DNA of 33,190 nucleotides. Origin: a virus. This document shows positions 21,223 through 30,025 of this stretch, in pieces. Position numbers and translations under genes: made by a program. The DNA lies in IMG/VR virus record IMGVR_UViG_3300036716_000782, positions 1 to 33,190 of that record, one strand, 5' to 3'. Each line of letters starts with the position of its first letter. The first letter of the stretch is position 1. The notes below the pieces were generated by a model. The model was not told the DNA's origin. It searched no databases and saw nothing but the letters and a program-made list of their open reading frames with translations.

Positions 21223-22419
21223 TTACTTTTTATATTCTGCCGCTTCTTCCGAACCGCCTGTAGCCGTACCCTTACTATAAGAGTGAGCTCCCATACCTGC
21301 TAGTTCTCCATTTTGTACAATTAAATATGGATCTCTAATAGGTGTGCCGTCAAAGAAACATTCTAATATTTCTCTAACACCATCAGCATATCTTGTTTGT
21401 GCTGATAAACTTGTTCCTGATGTATGAGGTGTCATACCGTGATGTGGCATACTTCTCCACACATGATCGTTAGGTGCTGGTTGTGGAAACCAAACGTCTC
21501 CAGCATAGCCACTTAACTGACCTGACTCAAGTCCTCTAGCAATAGCATCTTTATCACATATCTTGCCTCTGGCAGTATTAATAATATAAGCACCAGGCTT
21601 ACACTTACTAATCATTTCGTCGTTAAACAAATGTTCTGTTTCAGGGTGTAGTGGGCAACTAATGTTAATAACGTCACAAACTGCTACTAAAGATTCTACT
21701 GTTTCGTGGAATGTAAGATTTAATTCTTGTTCTACTGATTCAGGTAATCTATGTCTATCCATGTAATGTAAATGTACATCAAATGGTTTCATTTTTCTTA
21801 ACATATCAATACCAATACGTCCTGCCGCAATAGTACCTACGTTCATACCTTCAACATCATATGATCTTGAAACAGCGTCAGCAATATGCCACCCGCCGTC
21901 ATTAACAATTTTATATTGTGTATGGTAATCTCTAACTAATGATAGAATCATCATAACAATATGCTCTGCTACTGATCTTGAATTACAATATGTTACTTCG
22001 ACAACATCAACTTTATGATCCATTGCCGCCTGTAAGTCTACATGATCAGATCCTATACCTGCCGTAATTGCCATCTTTAAGTTTGGTGCTGATTCCATTT
22101 TTTCCCTTGTTAAGTAGTAAGGAAAGAATGGTTGTGAAATAACAATGTCAGCATCAACTAATTCATTGTCTGCTTGACATCCTTCGCCATCTTTGTCACT
22201 AGTAACAACTAGTGTATGTCCTTGGTCTTCTAAAAACTTTCTTAATCCTAGTTCGCCTGACACACAACCTAGCAATTCACCGGGTGTAAAGTCTCTACCC
22301 TTAGGACTTGGTAGTGTCATGCCATCTGGATATTTGTCTATCATTGGTAAATCTTTTAGTGGGTAACTTGTAGGCATCCCACCGGTTGGATCATCATATA
22401 ACACACATAATATTTTCAT
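21223..22419 (-). CDS. fdh: NAD-dependent formate dehydrogenase
   Basis: The enzyme oxidises formate to carbon dioxide while reducing NAD+ in the cytoplasm. It is full length (398 residues) and follows the D-2-hydroxyacid dehydrogenase fold. Residues remembered as critical in the Pseudomonas sp. 101 enzyme fall at the same numbers: Ile122, Asn146, Asp221 (NAD choice), Arg284, Asp308, Gln313 and His332. The Rossmann glycine motif reads GTIAAGRIG (195-203). The long N-terminal arm (DFTPGELLGCVSGELGLR) and the C-terminal GAHSYSKGTATGGSEEAA stretch, specific to formate dehydrogenases rather than relatives, are present. It overlaps the upstream gene by four bases. In a phage it is best read as an auxiliary metabolic gene providing NADH. 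Confidence 0.95.
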   Translation of the reverse strand: MKILCVLYDDPTGGMPTSYPLKDLPMIDKYPDGMTLPSPKGRDFTPGELLGCVSGELGLRKFLEDQGHTLVVTSDKDGEGCQADNELVDADIVISQPFFPYYLTREKMESAPNLKMAITAGIGSDHVDLQAAMDHKVDVVEVTYCNSRSVAEHIVMMILSLVRDYHTQYKIVNDGGWHIADAVSRSYDVEGMNVGTIAAGRIGIDMLRKMKPFDVHLHYMDRHRLPESVEQELNLTFHETVESLVAVCDVINISCPLHPETEHLFNDEMISKCKPGAYIINTARGKICDKDAIARGLESGQLSGYAGDVWFPQPAPNDHVWRSMPHHGMTPHTSGTSLSAQTRYADGVREILECFFDGTPIRDPYLIVQNGELAGMGAHSYSKGTATGGSEEAAEYKK

Positions 22420-23057
22420 AGTCTTTTTACTCCACCTTTTTCTTTTACTTGTTGTTGAGCTGTTTTTTCTTCAACAACAGGTGTTGCTATTTGAACTTTT
22501 TTAACTGCTGATGCTAGTCCACCACGAGGTGCTGTTTCTATAACTTCTTCTACTTCTTTAACTACTTCTTTAACTACTTCTTCAACTACTTCTTCATCAA
22601 TTTGTTCTTCATCGGCTATCTTCACCGTAGGTTTTTCAACTGGTGCTAATACTTCAGCCGCCGCACTTCTTAAAGTAGGATCTTCCATAACTTCGTCGGC
22701 TGTTTCTGCCAATGCTTTTGCTAGTTCATCACTAGTAATAACTTCGGAATTGTTAATTGGTATGTTGTCTGCTTCTATAATAGGAGTTGAATCTGCTGTT
22801 GGTGTGTCCATTGGACCAGTAGGATCGTCATCTGGATCAGGTATATGTTTATCTTCAGGTATTGTACCGTTGTGGATTCTGTAATAATCTGCCATTACTT
22901 CTTCACGTGATTTGACAACTTCTCCTGCTGTACCTAATTTATCACCTCTGGCATTAACACCCATATTTCCAACAGCAATAGTTTCTTCACCTTTAAGTGA
23001 AAGAGTGTCAAAGTCTATTACTTTGCCAGTTGCTGTTTTATATTCTCTTTTTGCCAT
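22416..23057 (-). CDS. Acidic low-complexity protein, 213 aa
   Basis: The first 60 residues include ETIAVGNMGVNARGDKLG, a conserved-looking module I have seen in marine phage proteins without a known role. The rest is Glu/Val/Pro-rich with repeated EEVV/KEVV units (about 155-175) and a basic C-terminus. It is preceded by CGGAG. A structural or scaffold function is possible but unproven. Translation is coupled to the formate dehydrogenase gene. Confidence 0.75.
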   Translation of the reverse strand: MAKREYKTATGKVIDFDTLSLKGEETIAVGNMGVNARGDKLGTAGEVVKSREEVMADYYRIHNGTIPEDKHIPDPDDDPTGPMDTPTADSTPIIEADNIPINNSEVITSDELAKALAETADEVMEDPTLRSAAAEVLAPVEKPTVKIADEEQIDEEVVEEVVKEVVKEVEEVIETAPRGGLASAVKKVQIATPVVEEKTAQQQVKEKGGVKRL

Positions 23058-23095
23058 TTGTTATCTCCGTTATATATGTATATTATATGTACTTA

Positions 23096-23605
23096 TTACC
23101 TAAGAAACTCTGAGAAGTCTAAACTGTAATATATTGGATTAATTCTGTTGATTCCGATTTTATACAATACAAAACTAGATACACTAGATCCTCGGCCAAC
23201 TCCCCATACTATATTATTTTCCCTCATTGTTTCTACTAGATAGTACATAAAATTTAACAATGGTAACAGGTTACGTTTTTGGAAAGCCATTAGTTCGTCA
23301 CCTGCTCGTTGTAACTCTGTATCACCGTCACATTGTTCTAATACCCATTTCGCTATATCAAAGTCTATATATTCTTTAGGCATAAACCAATTGCTTTGGT
23401 TATTCCTATCAAATTCTTCAATACTAGTATTCATAGGTACATATTGTTTTAACTTTGGAACATTACTATATAATTCTTCTACTGCTTTATTAAACTTACT
23501 AGCATTATCAATAGTAATAGTATTCAAGTCTATTGTAGGATTAGAATAAACTAATCTCAGAGCCTCTGCTTCATTTAAATATACTTGTCCGTATTGATCT
23601 ATCAT
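23096..23605 (-). CDS. DNA polymerase III alpha-like palm fragment
   Basis: Residues about 77-169 resemble the DnaE region before the catalytic aspartates: a helix ending YYLVETMRENNIVWG, the GRGSS loop (137-141), then SFVLYKIGINRINPIYY and the ending LDFSEFLR, like GPGRGS..GSLVAYAL.IT.LDPL...LLFERFLNP in DnaE. The protein stops where DnaE continues into its PDFDVDF catalytic motif, so polymerase activity is not expected. It may bind nucleotide or DNA, or be a domain relic. It is coupled by ATGA to the gene upstream. Confidence 0.7.
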   Translation of the reverse strand: MIDQYGQVYLNEAEALRLVYSNPTIDLNTITIDNASKFNKAVEELYSNVPKLKQYVPMNTSIEEFDRNNQSNWFMPKEYIDFDIAKWVLEQCDGDTELQRAGDELMAFQKRNLLPLLNFMYYLVETMRENNIVWGVGRGSSVSSFVLYKIGINRINPIYYSLDFSEFLR

Positions 23606-23748
23606 AGGTATTTCTTTTTATACCATTTTTTAAAGCCAGGATCTGCTTCTAATTCTTCCTGTACTTGTCTTGCTGATAGTTGATCAGATCTTATACAATC
23701 AGCAAGAAGTTGGTATGCTTTTTTCTTTACCTTATCTATCATTGTCAT
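23602..23748 (-). CDS. Small basic protein, 48 aa
   Basis: The ORF fits exactly between two genes through ATGA overlaps on both sides and has GGAGA upstream. The product is basic and helical (KVKKKAYQLLADCIRS ... ARQVQEELEADPGFKKWYKKKYL). No family is recognised. Confidence 0.68.
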   Translation of the reverse strand: MTMIDKVKKKAYQLLADCIRSDQLSARQVQEELEADPGFKKWYKKKYL

Positions 23749-24011
23749 TCTCCTATATCTATAGGGTCTGTATTATTAGGATCTTTAGTAGGCTCGTACT
23801 TTTCGTGTTCTTCTTTTTTAGCCGTTAGCATATCCATACTACGTTTGGCTAATGCTTCTGATGTTTCCGTTATCATTATACTTATTTGGCTCATTACTGC
23901 TTGGTTTCCCGATTGCCTAGCACCTACCATACGAGCATTTAACTTGCTTAATCTTTTAGTTAAATCATCTATGCTTAAATCATTTAAGTCAGGTGTTAAT
24001 GGGTTGTACAT
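23745..24011 (-). CDS. Hypothetical protein, 88 aa
   Basis: A helical protein with an amphipathic N-terminal half and an acidic Pro/Asp-rich tail. It shares one base with the MazG-like gene's stop. Function not recognised. Confidence 0.75.
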   Translation of the reverse strand: MYNPLTPDLNDLSIDDLTKRLSKLNARMVGARQSGNQAVMSQISIMITETSEALAKRSMDMLTAKKEEHEKYEPTKDPNNTDPIDIGE

Positions 24012-24424
24012 TACAAATCGCCATCCTTACGGTTTTCACTATACCAAATATTAAAGTCGCCATCTGGGTAACGTGATTCTAACTTATGTACATTTTCTGC
24101 TATTACTTCATTAGGGTCCAAACCCAATGCCCTACAAGAAGTAATCCAATACCACATAATATCGCCCAACTCTCGTTTAGCATGAAAGATTGTGTCCTCA
24201 TCCAACGGTTTACCTTGGAATATACATTTTTTAACAATTTCACTAAACTCTCCTCCTTCTGATGCCATCCCTATAGCACCTGTTAACAACGATGCTATAT
24301 TTACACCTGTTGTGTTTTCTAATACTTTTAATTTACCTGTTAATGATCCAGTATTACTAGATTCGTTTGATGTTACTTTTGCTACAAATTCTTTGTAAGC
24401 ATTTAAATCGATTTGTTTAGACAT
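24011..24424 (-). CDS. MazG-like nucleotide pyrophosphohydrolase
   Basis: The all-alpha NTP-PPase core is visible: ASEGGEFSEIVKK (Glu56, Glu59, Glu62) and ELGDIMWYW (Glu85, Asp88), the acidic metal-binding residues, followed by VIAENVHKLESRYPDGDF, a common MazG ending. MazG-like enzymes hydrolyse nucleoside triphosphates; in marine phages they are proposed to adjust nucleotide or ppGpp pools. The ATG at 24424 has AAAGGAG five bases upstream and is preferred over the in-frame ATG at 24472. It overlaps the methyltransferase gene by eight bases. Confidence 0.85.
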   Translation of the reverse strand: MSKQIDLNAYKEFVAKVTSNESSNTGSLTGKLKVLENTTGVNIASLLTGAIGMASEGGEFSEIVKKCIFQGKPLDEDTIFHAKRELGDIMWYWITSCRALGLDPNEVIAENVHKLESRYPDGDFNIWYSENRKDGDL

Positions 24425-25064
24425 CTTGACTCCTTTTCCATGCTCTAACTCTGTGATAATGTTGGTGCCCATTGTGTAATAAACTCGGGTACGGATCTGA
24501 TTGATAAATCATTGTTAAATCGTTTTGAGCGTTCCATCCTCCTTCTTCTAAGTATGAATAGTCTGCTGGAATCAAAGCGTGTCCGTGGGCATTACTAGGG
24601 TTTGAGCATACAAATGTACCATTTGGGTTCAAACTATCAGCAATATTTTTACTTGTAGGCTTAGCACTTAGGTGCCCAGGAGCAAATACTCCACTAGCAC
24701 TAACTACATCATATGTTTTTGGTAAAGGTTCAGCACAGATGTCGTTATAAGAAACATCTCGATAAAACTCTTTAGCCTTTTCTAAAAATTCTACTGTAAT
24801 ATCATAACCATCAATATTAGTATACCAACCAGGCTTTAGTAGTTTAGCAACTAATCCTGTACCACATCCAATGTCTCCAATTTCGACATCTGGGTCAAAG
24901 TTATGTATGATGTATGCCGCAACTTTAACTGGTGCTAACCATTTACCTGCGTTAATATCTTCTTCGTAAGTTGGCCAAGTGCTAAATATTTCTTTAGACC
25001 CAACTGTATTGTCAAATCCATTTTCGTAACTATCTTTTAATTTTTTGCTCATTAATCCTGACAT
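24417..25064 (-). CDS. SAM-dependent methyltransferase (class I)
   Basis: Motif I GDIGCGTGLVAKLL (63-76) and the acidic end of strand 2 (NIDGYDI) mark a Rossmann-fold methyltransferase. YDVVSASGVF fits motif IV and a Pro/Asn-rich FVCSNPSNAHGH segment follows motif VI. The build resembles small-molecule methyltransferases rather than DNA methylases, since no DPPY-type motif is visible. Starts at 25064 or at the Met at 25052 (AGGA five bases upstream) are both possible. A sigma70 promoter lies upstream. Confidence 0.8.
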   Translation of the reverse strand: MSGLMSKKLKDSYENGFDNTVGSKEIFSTWPTYEEDINAGKWLAPVKVAAYIIHNFDPDVEIGDIGCGTGLVAKLLKPGWYTNIDGYDITVEFLEKAKEFYRDVSYNDICAEPLPKTYDVVSASGVFAPGHLSAKPTSKNIADSLNPNGTFVCSNPSNAHGHALIPADYSYLEEGGWNAQNDLTMIYQSDPYPSLLHNGHQHYHRVRAWKRSQDV

Positions 25065-25099
25065 AGCGATATATTCCTTATTAGTTAATTGTTATACAC

Positions 25100-25129
25100 A
25101 GTATAACACTAAAAGGTGTGTAATGTCAA
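25100..25129 (-). promoter_or_regulatory. Sigma70 promoter for the methyltransferase unit
   Basis: Minus-strand TTGACA (25124-25129) with TATACT (25100-25105) at 18 bases, or TTATAC at 17. It separates the early-type unit from the structural genes that follow upstream. Confidence 0.75.
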
Positions 25130-25153
25130 GTAATGTTTAAGAAAAACTTGGAA

Positions 25154-26353
25154 TTATGCTAAAGTACAGCCAGTATTGGAAATTAATGCCCAACCGCCAG
25201 TTGTATTGTATACTAACATAGCAGAGTCTCCTACATCGTTAAATGCAAGTGTTGTTCCGTTAGCAAATGTGGCAGGAGTAAGTGTACCAACTCCACCATC
25301 AGCAACCATTGTAATGATTTTAATTTGTCCGTTAGTTCCATTAGCAAGTGTTAGTGCCTGAGCACCTGTTGTAGTAACTTGAGTAATTAATGTAGTTAAA
25401 TTAACTGCTCCAGCACCCGATAATGCTTGTACCGTACCTGTTACAGTACCAACCAAGCCACCAGTAAATGCTGTAGAATGTACGTTAGCAAATTTCTTAG
25501 TTGAACTACCTAGGCTTCTTGAATTAGTTGTACCAGGTAATATGTTTCCAGTTATAGCATTTCCACCATTTCTTAGTAGTCTATTACTTGTTGCTTCATT
25601 GGCGTGTACATCAACCTTCTTCCAAATACTTGCGGAGCCATCGTATGTTGCGTTAGCAACATAAATCGCATCGCCATCTACTGCTATCATTCCAGCCTTA
25701 TCGCCTGCGGCTCCTGTGCCTGATTTTGGTGATGCTGTTTGTTGTATTTGAAGTACGTCACCATGTATTACATTTGGTGCTCTATTTAAATCTTCAACTG
25801 CTACTGTTGTTCCAGCATCAATTGTTGAGAATTTGAATCTATATTTTCCTGTTGAAGCAAAACTAATTTGTCTGCTAGTACTATTGTAGTCAGCAAGTTC
25901 GCTAACCCCTAGTGTACATTGTGTAGGAAGTGTTAATTTATGTGATGTGTTTGTTATATCTGCTTCAACTGTTACAGCACCATATTTTGTTGTTGCTGGC
26001 CAGTTGCTAAAAGCAAGTTCTAAAGTAGCACCAGATGAAACTGTTTGGAATACACCTGCGGAAAAATCAATTGCTGTAGCACCTGATAGTGTTCCTTTGT
26101 TAACCATAGTTGATGACATATCTTTTAGTTCAAAGTCTTCAAGTATAGAACCAGCACCATCATTTGCTAATGTAGTACCAGTTAAGGCACTTTTAAATAT
26201 ACCCTTTGTTTGTAGATCTTCTAACTCAGTCTTTGCTGTGGTTAAGTTAGTTTTAATATTATTAAAATTATCTCTAAATCCCTGAGAGTCGTTATCCTGT
26301 CCAGCAATTGGAAAGGTTACACTTATGTTGTTAGGGTTTATGTTACTTGCCAT
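25154..26353 (-). CDS. Tail-fibre-like structural protein
   Basis: The N-terminus NINPNNISVTFPIAGQDNDSQGFRDNFNNI matches the module I associate with fibre-type proteins of T4-like marine phages. The body is Thr/Ala/Gly/Ser-rich and beta-repetitive. A segment around 280-300 (NSRSLGSSTKKFANVHSTAF) is the LGS..K.F..V motif found in many fibre shafts. The C-terminus (NGQIKIITMVADGG ... GDSAMLVYNTTGGW) looks like a beta tip domain. It carries GGAG before the ATG and a late-type box upstream. Confidence 0.82.
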   Translation of the reverse strand: MASNINPNNISVTFPIAGQDNDSQGFRDNFNNIKTNLTTAKTELEDLQTKGIFKSALTGTTLANDGAGSILEDFELKDMSSTMVNKGTLSGATAIDFSAGVFQTVSSGATLELAFSNWPATTKYGAVTVEADITNTSHKLTLPTQCTLGVSELADYNSTSRQISFASTGKYRFKFSTIDAGTTVAVEDLNRAPNVIHGDVLQIQQTASPKSGTGAAGDKAGMIAVDGDAIYVANATYDGSASIWKKVDVHANEATSNRLLRNGGNAITGNILPGTTNSRSLGSSTKKFANVHSTAFTGGLVGTVTGTVQALSGAGAVNLTTLITQVTTTGAQALTLANGTNGQIKIITMVADGGVGTLTPATFANGTTLAFNDVGDSAMLVYNTTGGWALISNTGCTLA

Positions 26354-26373
26354 TTTCTATTCTCCGTATACTG

Positions 26374-26381
26374 TATTTAGT
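26374..26381 (-). promoter_or_regulatory. Late-type box ACTAAATA
   Basis: Minus-strand ACTAAATACA lies 20 bases before the fibre gene start, with a GGAG site between. It shares the TAAATAC core with the other structural-gene boxes. Confidence 0.45.
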
Positions 26382-28698
26382 TCGGTGTGTCCATAATTGT
26401 TTCTCGTGGAAATTTGAGATATGTGTCACCTGTGTTCCAATTTCGTTCTTCCTTATCAACATTACCAAAAAAGCTCGTATAAGCACCCTCAAACGTGGTT
26501 GTATCGCTATCAAATGTGGTTTCTGCTGTAGTTGTCCATTCCTGTGTAGTTTTATTAAAGTTTTTACTTCTACTGTTGTCCCAAAGTAATCTATCAACTG
26601 TAAAAGACGTTTTTTGTATTTCTTTTGCTGTATTTACAGAATCTAGGTAATATTTAATTTGATCTGCTCTGCCTGATTTAGCATAACACAATACTATTGC
26701 TGGAACATATCCTAGCACTTCTCCATTGCTTTGTGTACTTCTCATCCATAAAGGTAAAACTCTACTATCTAATTGAGTAATGTCGCTAATTAAAACTTTC
26801 CTCATAATTTCTATACCACTTGGATATAATTTTGTTTTATTTTTAACATCACCTGTAATTAAATTAGTGTTAGCCTTAGTTATCTCATCAACAGTTAACG
26901 GAGCACTATAATTGGTAATTGTAGTTGCTGAATTGGCCGTTACTGCTACGTTTCCTGGAATCATTTTTCCTAGTGTATTCTTTTCTGTATTTCTATCAAT
27001 TATTTCTACATAAACAACTTCGTAGGCAACTTTATTAGTGTCAGGGTCAACTGCCATTGCTGTTTTAATTTCACCGTGATTTAAATCTGTTTTATAAAAG
27101 TTCTTTTGTAAAACTTTCATGTACTCTGAACTTAATTTAGGAGCAAGTCCGTGTACTAGTAACATTCTAGCCTCGTGCTGTAATCCAAAATGTGGATCAT
27201 TACGTCTGTAAATTAGTTCTAAAGGTATATTGTTAGTATTTTCTAGTACATTCTTCCAAATTTTTCTTTCTGTTTCTGACGATTGGTTAACTAGATACAC
27301 ATTTTCATATGGTTTATAGTTTTCGTTTTTAACTGCTATAGTAAATTCACGTTCGGCTCTAATGTCACCACTAGCATTAATGGCCTGTATTGTTACTTTA
27401 GTTGCTTTATCAAATGTAGTAAGTTTCTTATCGTATGTTGTAGTGTTGTCGTCGTTTGAGTATGTTCCAAAGCCAGGAACACCTGTTATTGTTCCATCTG
27501 TTTGTAATGTTAATCCCTGAGGTAGTCCACTTTTTGTACTGCTTTTAATTTTATAATGAAATTTCTCTGCTTGAGTACTTGTTGCTTCTACATACAGTCT
27601 ACTAGGCTCACCACTAATAACTGATCCTAATTTAGTAGGAGTTGTCCAAACAGGAGTAACTTCGCTATCAGTTACTAGGTTTAATTCGTATTCTGATTCT
27701 GTATAAAAAGTAGCGTCATCTTGTTTAGTAACTCTAACAGTATATTTGTACTGCTTCTTAATGTCTGTTATTTGTGGTAACGATCCACTTATCCAACCAG
27801 ATGTTGAATTAATTGTTAACCCAGGCGGTAATGCTCCACCACTAATACTATATGTTATTGGCGTACCATCAAAGTCTTTTCCTTTAATTTGTTTAAACCA
27901 ATTGTTATTATGTAATACGTTGTTATATACTTGAGAATTATTTAATATAATAGGCGGATGCCTAACTTCAGCATCAGCACTAAACTTATCACTGTCTGCT
28001 GTCAATCCAGTAAAACTAGATCTTAAATTGTTTGCTGACCTAACATCTATTGAGAATGTTCTTAGTGATACATCCTTGCCATCTGTTAATGAAACAGTAA
28101 ATTCATATGATTTACTAATATAATCATCAGTAAAATCATATCCGTATTGGTCATAATATGTTACATCAAATCCATCATCTGGTGTTCCCTCTATTTTTGC
28201 TGGTGTAATCGCACCATCAATTTTTCCTTCTGAATCAATTGAAATGCCTGGTGGTAGTTCACCGGATATTAATGTAAATGAATAAGTATCATCAGGGTCA
28301 GGATCATGTGCTGTTAATTTTAATACTATGCTTTCGCCGTCGATAAATGTACCTAGGCTACCACCTGATGTGGTAAACATTGGAGCATCTTGTCCTGTTA
28401 CTGTTAATGAGAATGTTCTATCTGTTACAATATTATCTGCTGTTGCTCGTATGGCGAATGTTGATTTAACATCTTGTCCTACTTCTTGTGGAATACCCGC
28501 TACGTCAACCTTAGTAGTTGGTTGTCCTTCAATGACACCATCTCTTCTAATTAATAAACCGGGTGGTAATGAGCCTGCGACCAAGATATAAACGATATCA
28601 GAACTACCGGCTGTTGCGATAACAGGGAGGTTATAATACTCGTTCTCTTGGATTGTACCAAGGTGTCCGGAGGGGGTTGTCCATACGGGTTTACTCAT
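26377..28698 (-). CDS. Large adhesin/fibre protein with He_PIG-type Ig repeats
   Basis: At 773 residues this is the largest protein here. At least four related modules (about 5-100, 105-220, 248-343, 349-455) each contain LPPGL/LPQGL, then a short polar strand and G-x-I-x-G. This is the putative-Ig (He_PIG) signature of surface and tail proteins. The remainder (about 460-773) is a different mixed domain with charged helices and a Trp/Thr-rich end. A virion surface role such as host binding or tail-fibre connection is likely. A late-type box places transcription start at the ATG. Confidence 0.8.
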   Translation of the reverse strand: MSKPVWTTPSGHLGTIQENEYYNLPVIATAGSSDIVYILVAGSLPPGLLIRRDGVIEGQPTTKVDVAGIPQEVGQDVKSTFAIRATADNIVTDRTFSLTVTGQDAPMFTTSGGSLGTFIDGESIVLKLTAHDPDPDDTYSFTLISGELPPGISIDSEGKIDGAITPAKIEGTPDDGFDVTYYDQYGYDFTDDYISKSYEFTVSLTDGKDVSLRTFSIDVRSANNLRSSFTGLTADSDKFSADAEVRHPPIILNNSQVYNNVLHNNNWFKQIKGKDFDGTPITYSISGGALPPGLTINSTSGWISGSLPQITDIKKQYKYTVRVTKQDDATFYTESEYELNLVTDSEVTPVWTTPTKLGSVISGEPSRLYVEATSTQAEKFHYKIKSSTKSGLPQGLTLQTDGTITGVPGFGTYSNDDNTTTYDKKLTTFDKATKVTIQAINASGDIRAEREFTIAVKNENYKPYENVYLVNQSSETERKIWKNVLENTNNIPLELIYRRNDPHFGLQHEARMLLVHGLAPKLSSEYMKVLQKNFYKTDLNHGEIKTAMAVDPDTNKVAYEVVYVEIIDRNTEKNTLGKMIPGNVAVTANSATTITNYSAPLTVDEITKANTNLITGDVKNKTKLYPSGIEIMRKVLISDITQLDSRVLPLWMRSTQSNGEVLGYVPAIVLCYAKSGRADQIKYYLDSVNTAKEIQKTSFTVDRLLWDNSRSKNFNKTTQEWTTTAETTFDSDTTTFEGAYTSFFGNVDKEERNWNTGDTYLKFPRETIMDTPN

Positions 28699-28703
28699 AC
28701 AAG

Positions 28704-28711
28704 TATTTATC
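28704..28711 (-). promoter_or_regulatory. T4-late-type box GATAAATA at a leaderless start
   Basis: Minus-strand GATAAATAC matches seven of eight bases of the late consensus. Only five bases separate it from the ATG at 28698, so a T4-like start site would fall on the start codon. Confidence 0.6.
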
Positions 28712-28728
28712 TAGTTTAAGGGTTTGGA

Positions 28729-29343
28729 TTATAGTGCCGCTATACGGCTCTTGAAGTCAGCAAAGTCGCTTGATGCCGCAACGTGTGTTTTTAATATTGC
28801 TAACGACATTGTTTCTGCGGTTAAGTAATTGCTATTGTTAGTCCATTGACTAATGTTACCAGACTTGTTTGTAAATGTGTCAGTACTTGTTGCTGTAACG
28901 GCACCAGTTAAGTTTGTCCAATTACCGTCTATATAACCAACAAAGTTATCTGTTGAGGTATTATAATAAAGTGTGCCGTCTACTGGTGAAGCCGGTGCTG
29001 ATGATTGGGCATTAAGTATAGTCTTGTCTGTGTAGACTGCCTGTGTATGTAAATCTTTCCAACTTTTACTTGTCGAACCTAAGTCTTTTGAATCTGTAGT
29101 GTCAGGCTCAACGTTACTTGATAGTACTATTTTGCCTGTGCCGTTTGGGTCTAATGTAATATTAGCATTTGTTGTAACTGAAGCAATAGTTGTACCTGTT
29201 AAATCTAAATTAGTATCAACTGCTCCTACTTGCCATAAGTTTGTAAAGTTTGTATTTGCTTTTATTAAAGCGTCACGTAAGTAATCACCAGAACCGTCGT
29301 CTGCTGTTGTACCTACGTTTATAATCTCTCTTGTGTATGCCAT
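28729..29343 (-). CDS. Tail-fibre-like protein, 204 aa
   Basis: The first 40 residues (NVGTTADDGSGDYLRDALIKANTNFTNLW) are a fibre N-terminal module shared with the next upstream gene. A beta-rich shaft with a LDPNGTGKIVLSSNV unit and a DLGSTSKSWKDLHTQ motif follows. The C-terminal part (SPVDGTLYYNTSTDNFVGYIDG) is a typical tip segment. Late-expressed virion protein by context. Confidence 0.8.
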   Translation of the reverse strand: MAYTREIINVGTTADDGSGDYLRDALIKANTNFTNLWQVGAVDTNLDLTGTTIASVTTNANITLDPNGTGKIVLSSNVEPDTTDSKDLGSTSKSWKDLHTQAVYTDKTILNAQSSAPASPVDGTLYYNTSTDNFVGYIDGNWTNLTGAVTATSTDTFTNKSGNISQWTNNSNYLTAETMSLAILKTHVAASSDFADFKSRIAAL

Positions 29344-29356
29344 TAAGTATTACCTA

Positions 29357-30025
29357 TTAATGTAAGTCAACCCAAGCACCATTGGCTCTGCCTTTGAACT
29401 TATGGGCCGTACTATCATAATAGATCATACCGTTTGTTGGTGAACCTGGAGCCGTTCCTGGATTGTGTAATGTGTGGCCAGCACTTACAGAAGTACTTGC
29501 TGTAACTGTGCCACCGAATATTGTTAACCATTGTAAACTAGCACTACCTAAACTCTTTTGAGCATCAGCACTAGGTTTAATATCACTTGCTACTGAAACA
29601 TGACCTGTTCCTGCTGGGTCAAGTACAATACTTTCGTTAGTTCTGTTAGATGAAATAGTGCCAGCGTGTATTGATAAGTCTTCTACTGCTAATGTACTTG
29701 TTGTAGCATTCCATGTCATTTTAGCATCGTGGCTTATATCACCGTTAGCATCAACAAATAGGATAGCATGATCAGTATGAGCATCAAGCCTTAAATTAGT
29801 ACTCACGTCAACTATAACCTTACCACTTCCGTTAGTATCTAGTGTTAGGTTTCCGTTAGTATCAGTAGTTGTAATCTTATTGCCAGTTATGTCAATGTTA
29901 GTGCCTGTGGCACTTGCGGCGTATACTTCATCAAAATTATCATTAATTTTATCAAAGGCTGTTCTTAACGGATCACCTGTACCGTCATTTGCAGAACTAC
30001 CTAGATTTACTGTTTGTTTTGCCAT
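29357..30025 (-). CDS. Tail-fibre-like protein, 222 aa
   Basis: This is a paralogue of the 28729-29343 product: NLGSSANDGTGDPLRTAFDKINDNFDEVY at the N-terminus, LTLDTNGSGKVIVD and IVLDPAGTGHVSVAS shaft units, a KSLGSASLQW motif, and a SPTNGMIYYDSTAHKFKGRA tip. Local duplication is likely. AGGAA precedes the ATG, and an exact T4 late box lies upstream. Confidence 0.82.
   Translation of the reverse strand: MAKQTVNLGSSANDGTGDPLRTAFDKINDNFDEVYAASATGTNIDITGNKITTTDTNGNLTLDTNGSGKVIVDVSTNLRLDAHTDHAILFVDANGDISHDAKMTWNATTSTLAVEDLSIHAGTISSNRTNESIVLDPAGTGHVSVASDIKPSADAQKSLGSASLQWLTIFGGTVTASTSVSAGHTLHNPGTAPGSPTNGMIYYDSTAHKFKGRANGAWVDLH

Noticed and set aside
26343-26597. 84-codon minus-strand frame between fibre genes
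   Set aside because: It lies almost wholly within the adhesin gene in another frame, is low in recognisable features and has no ribosome site.
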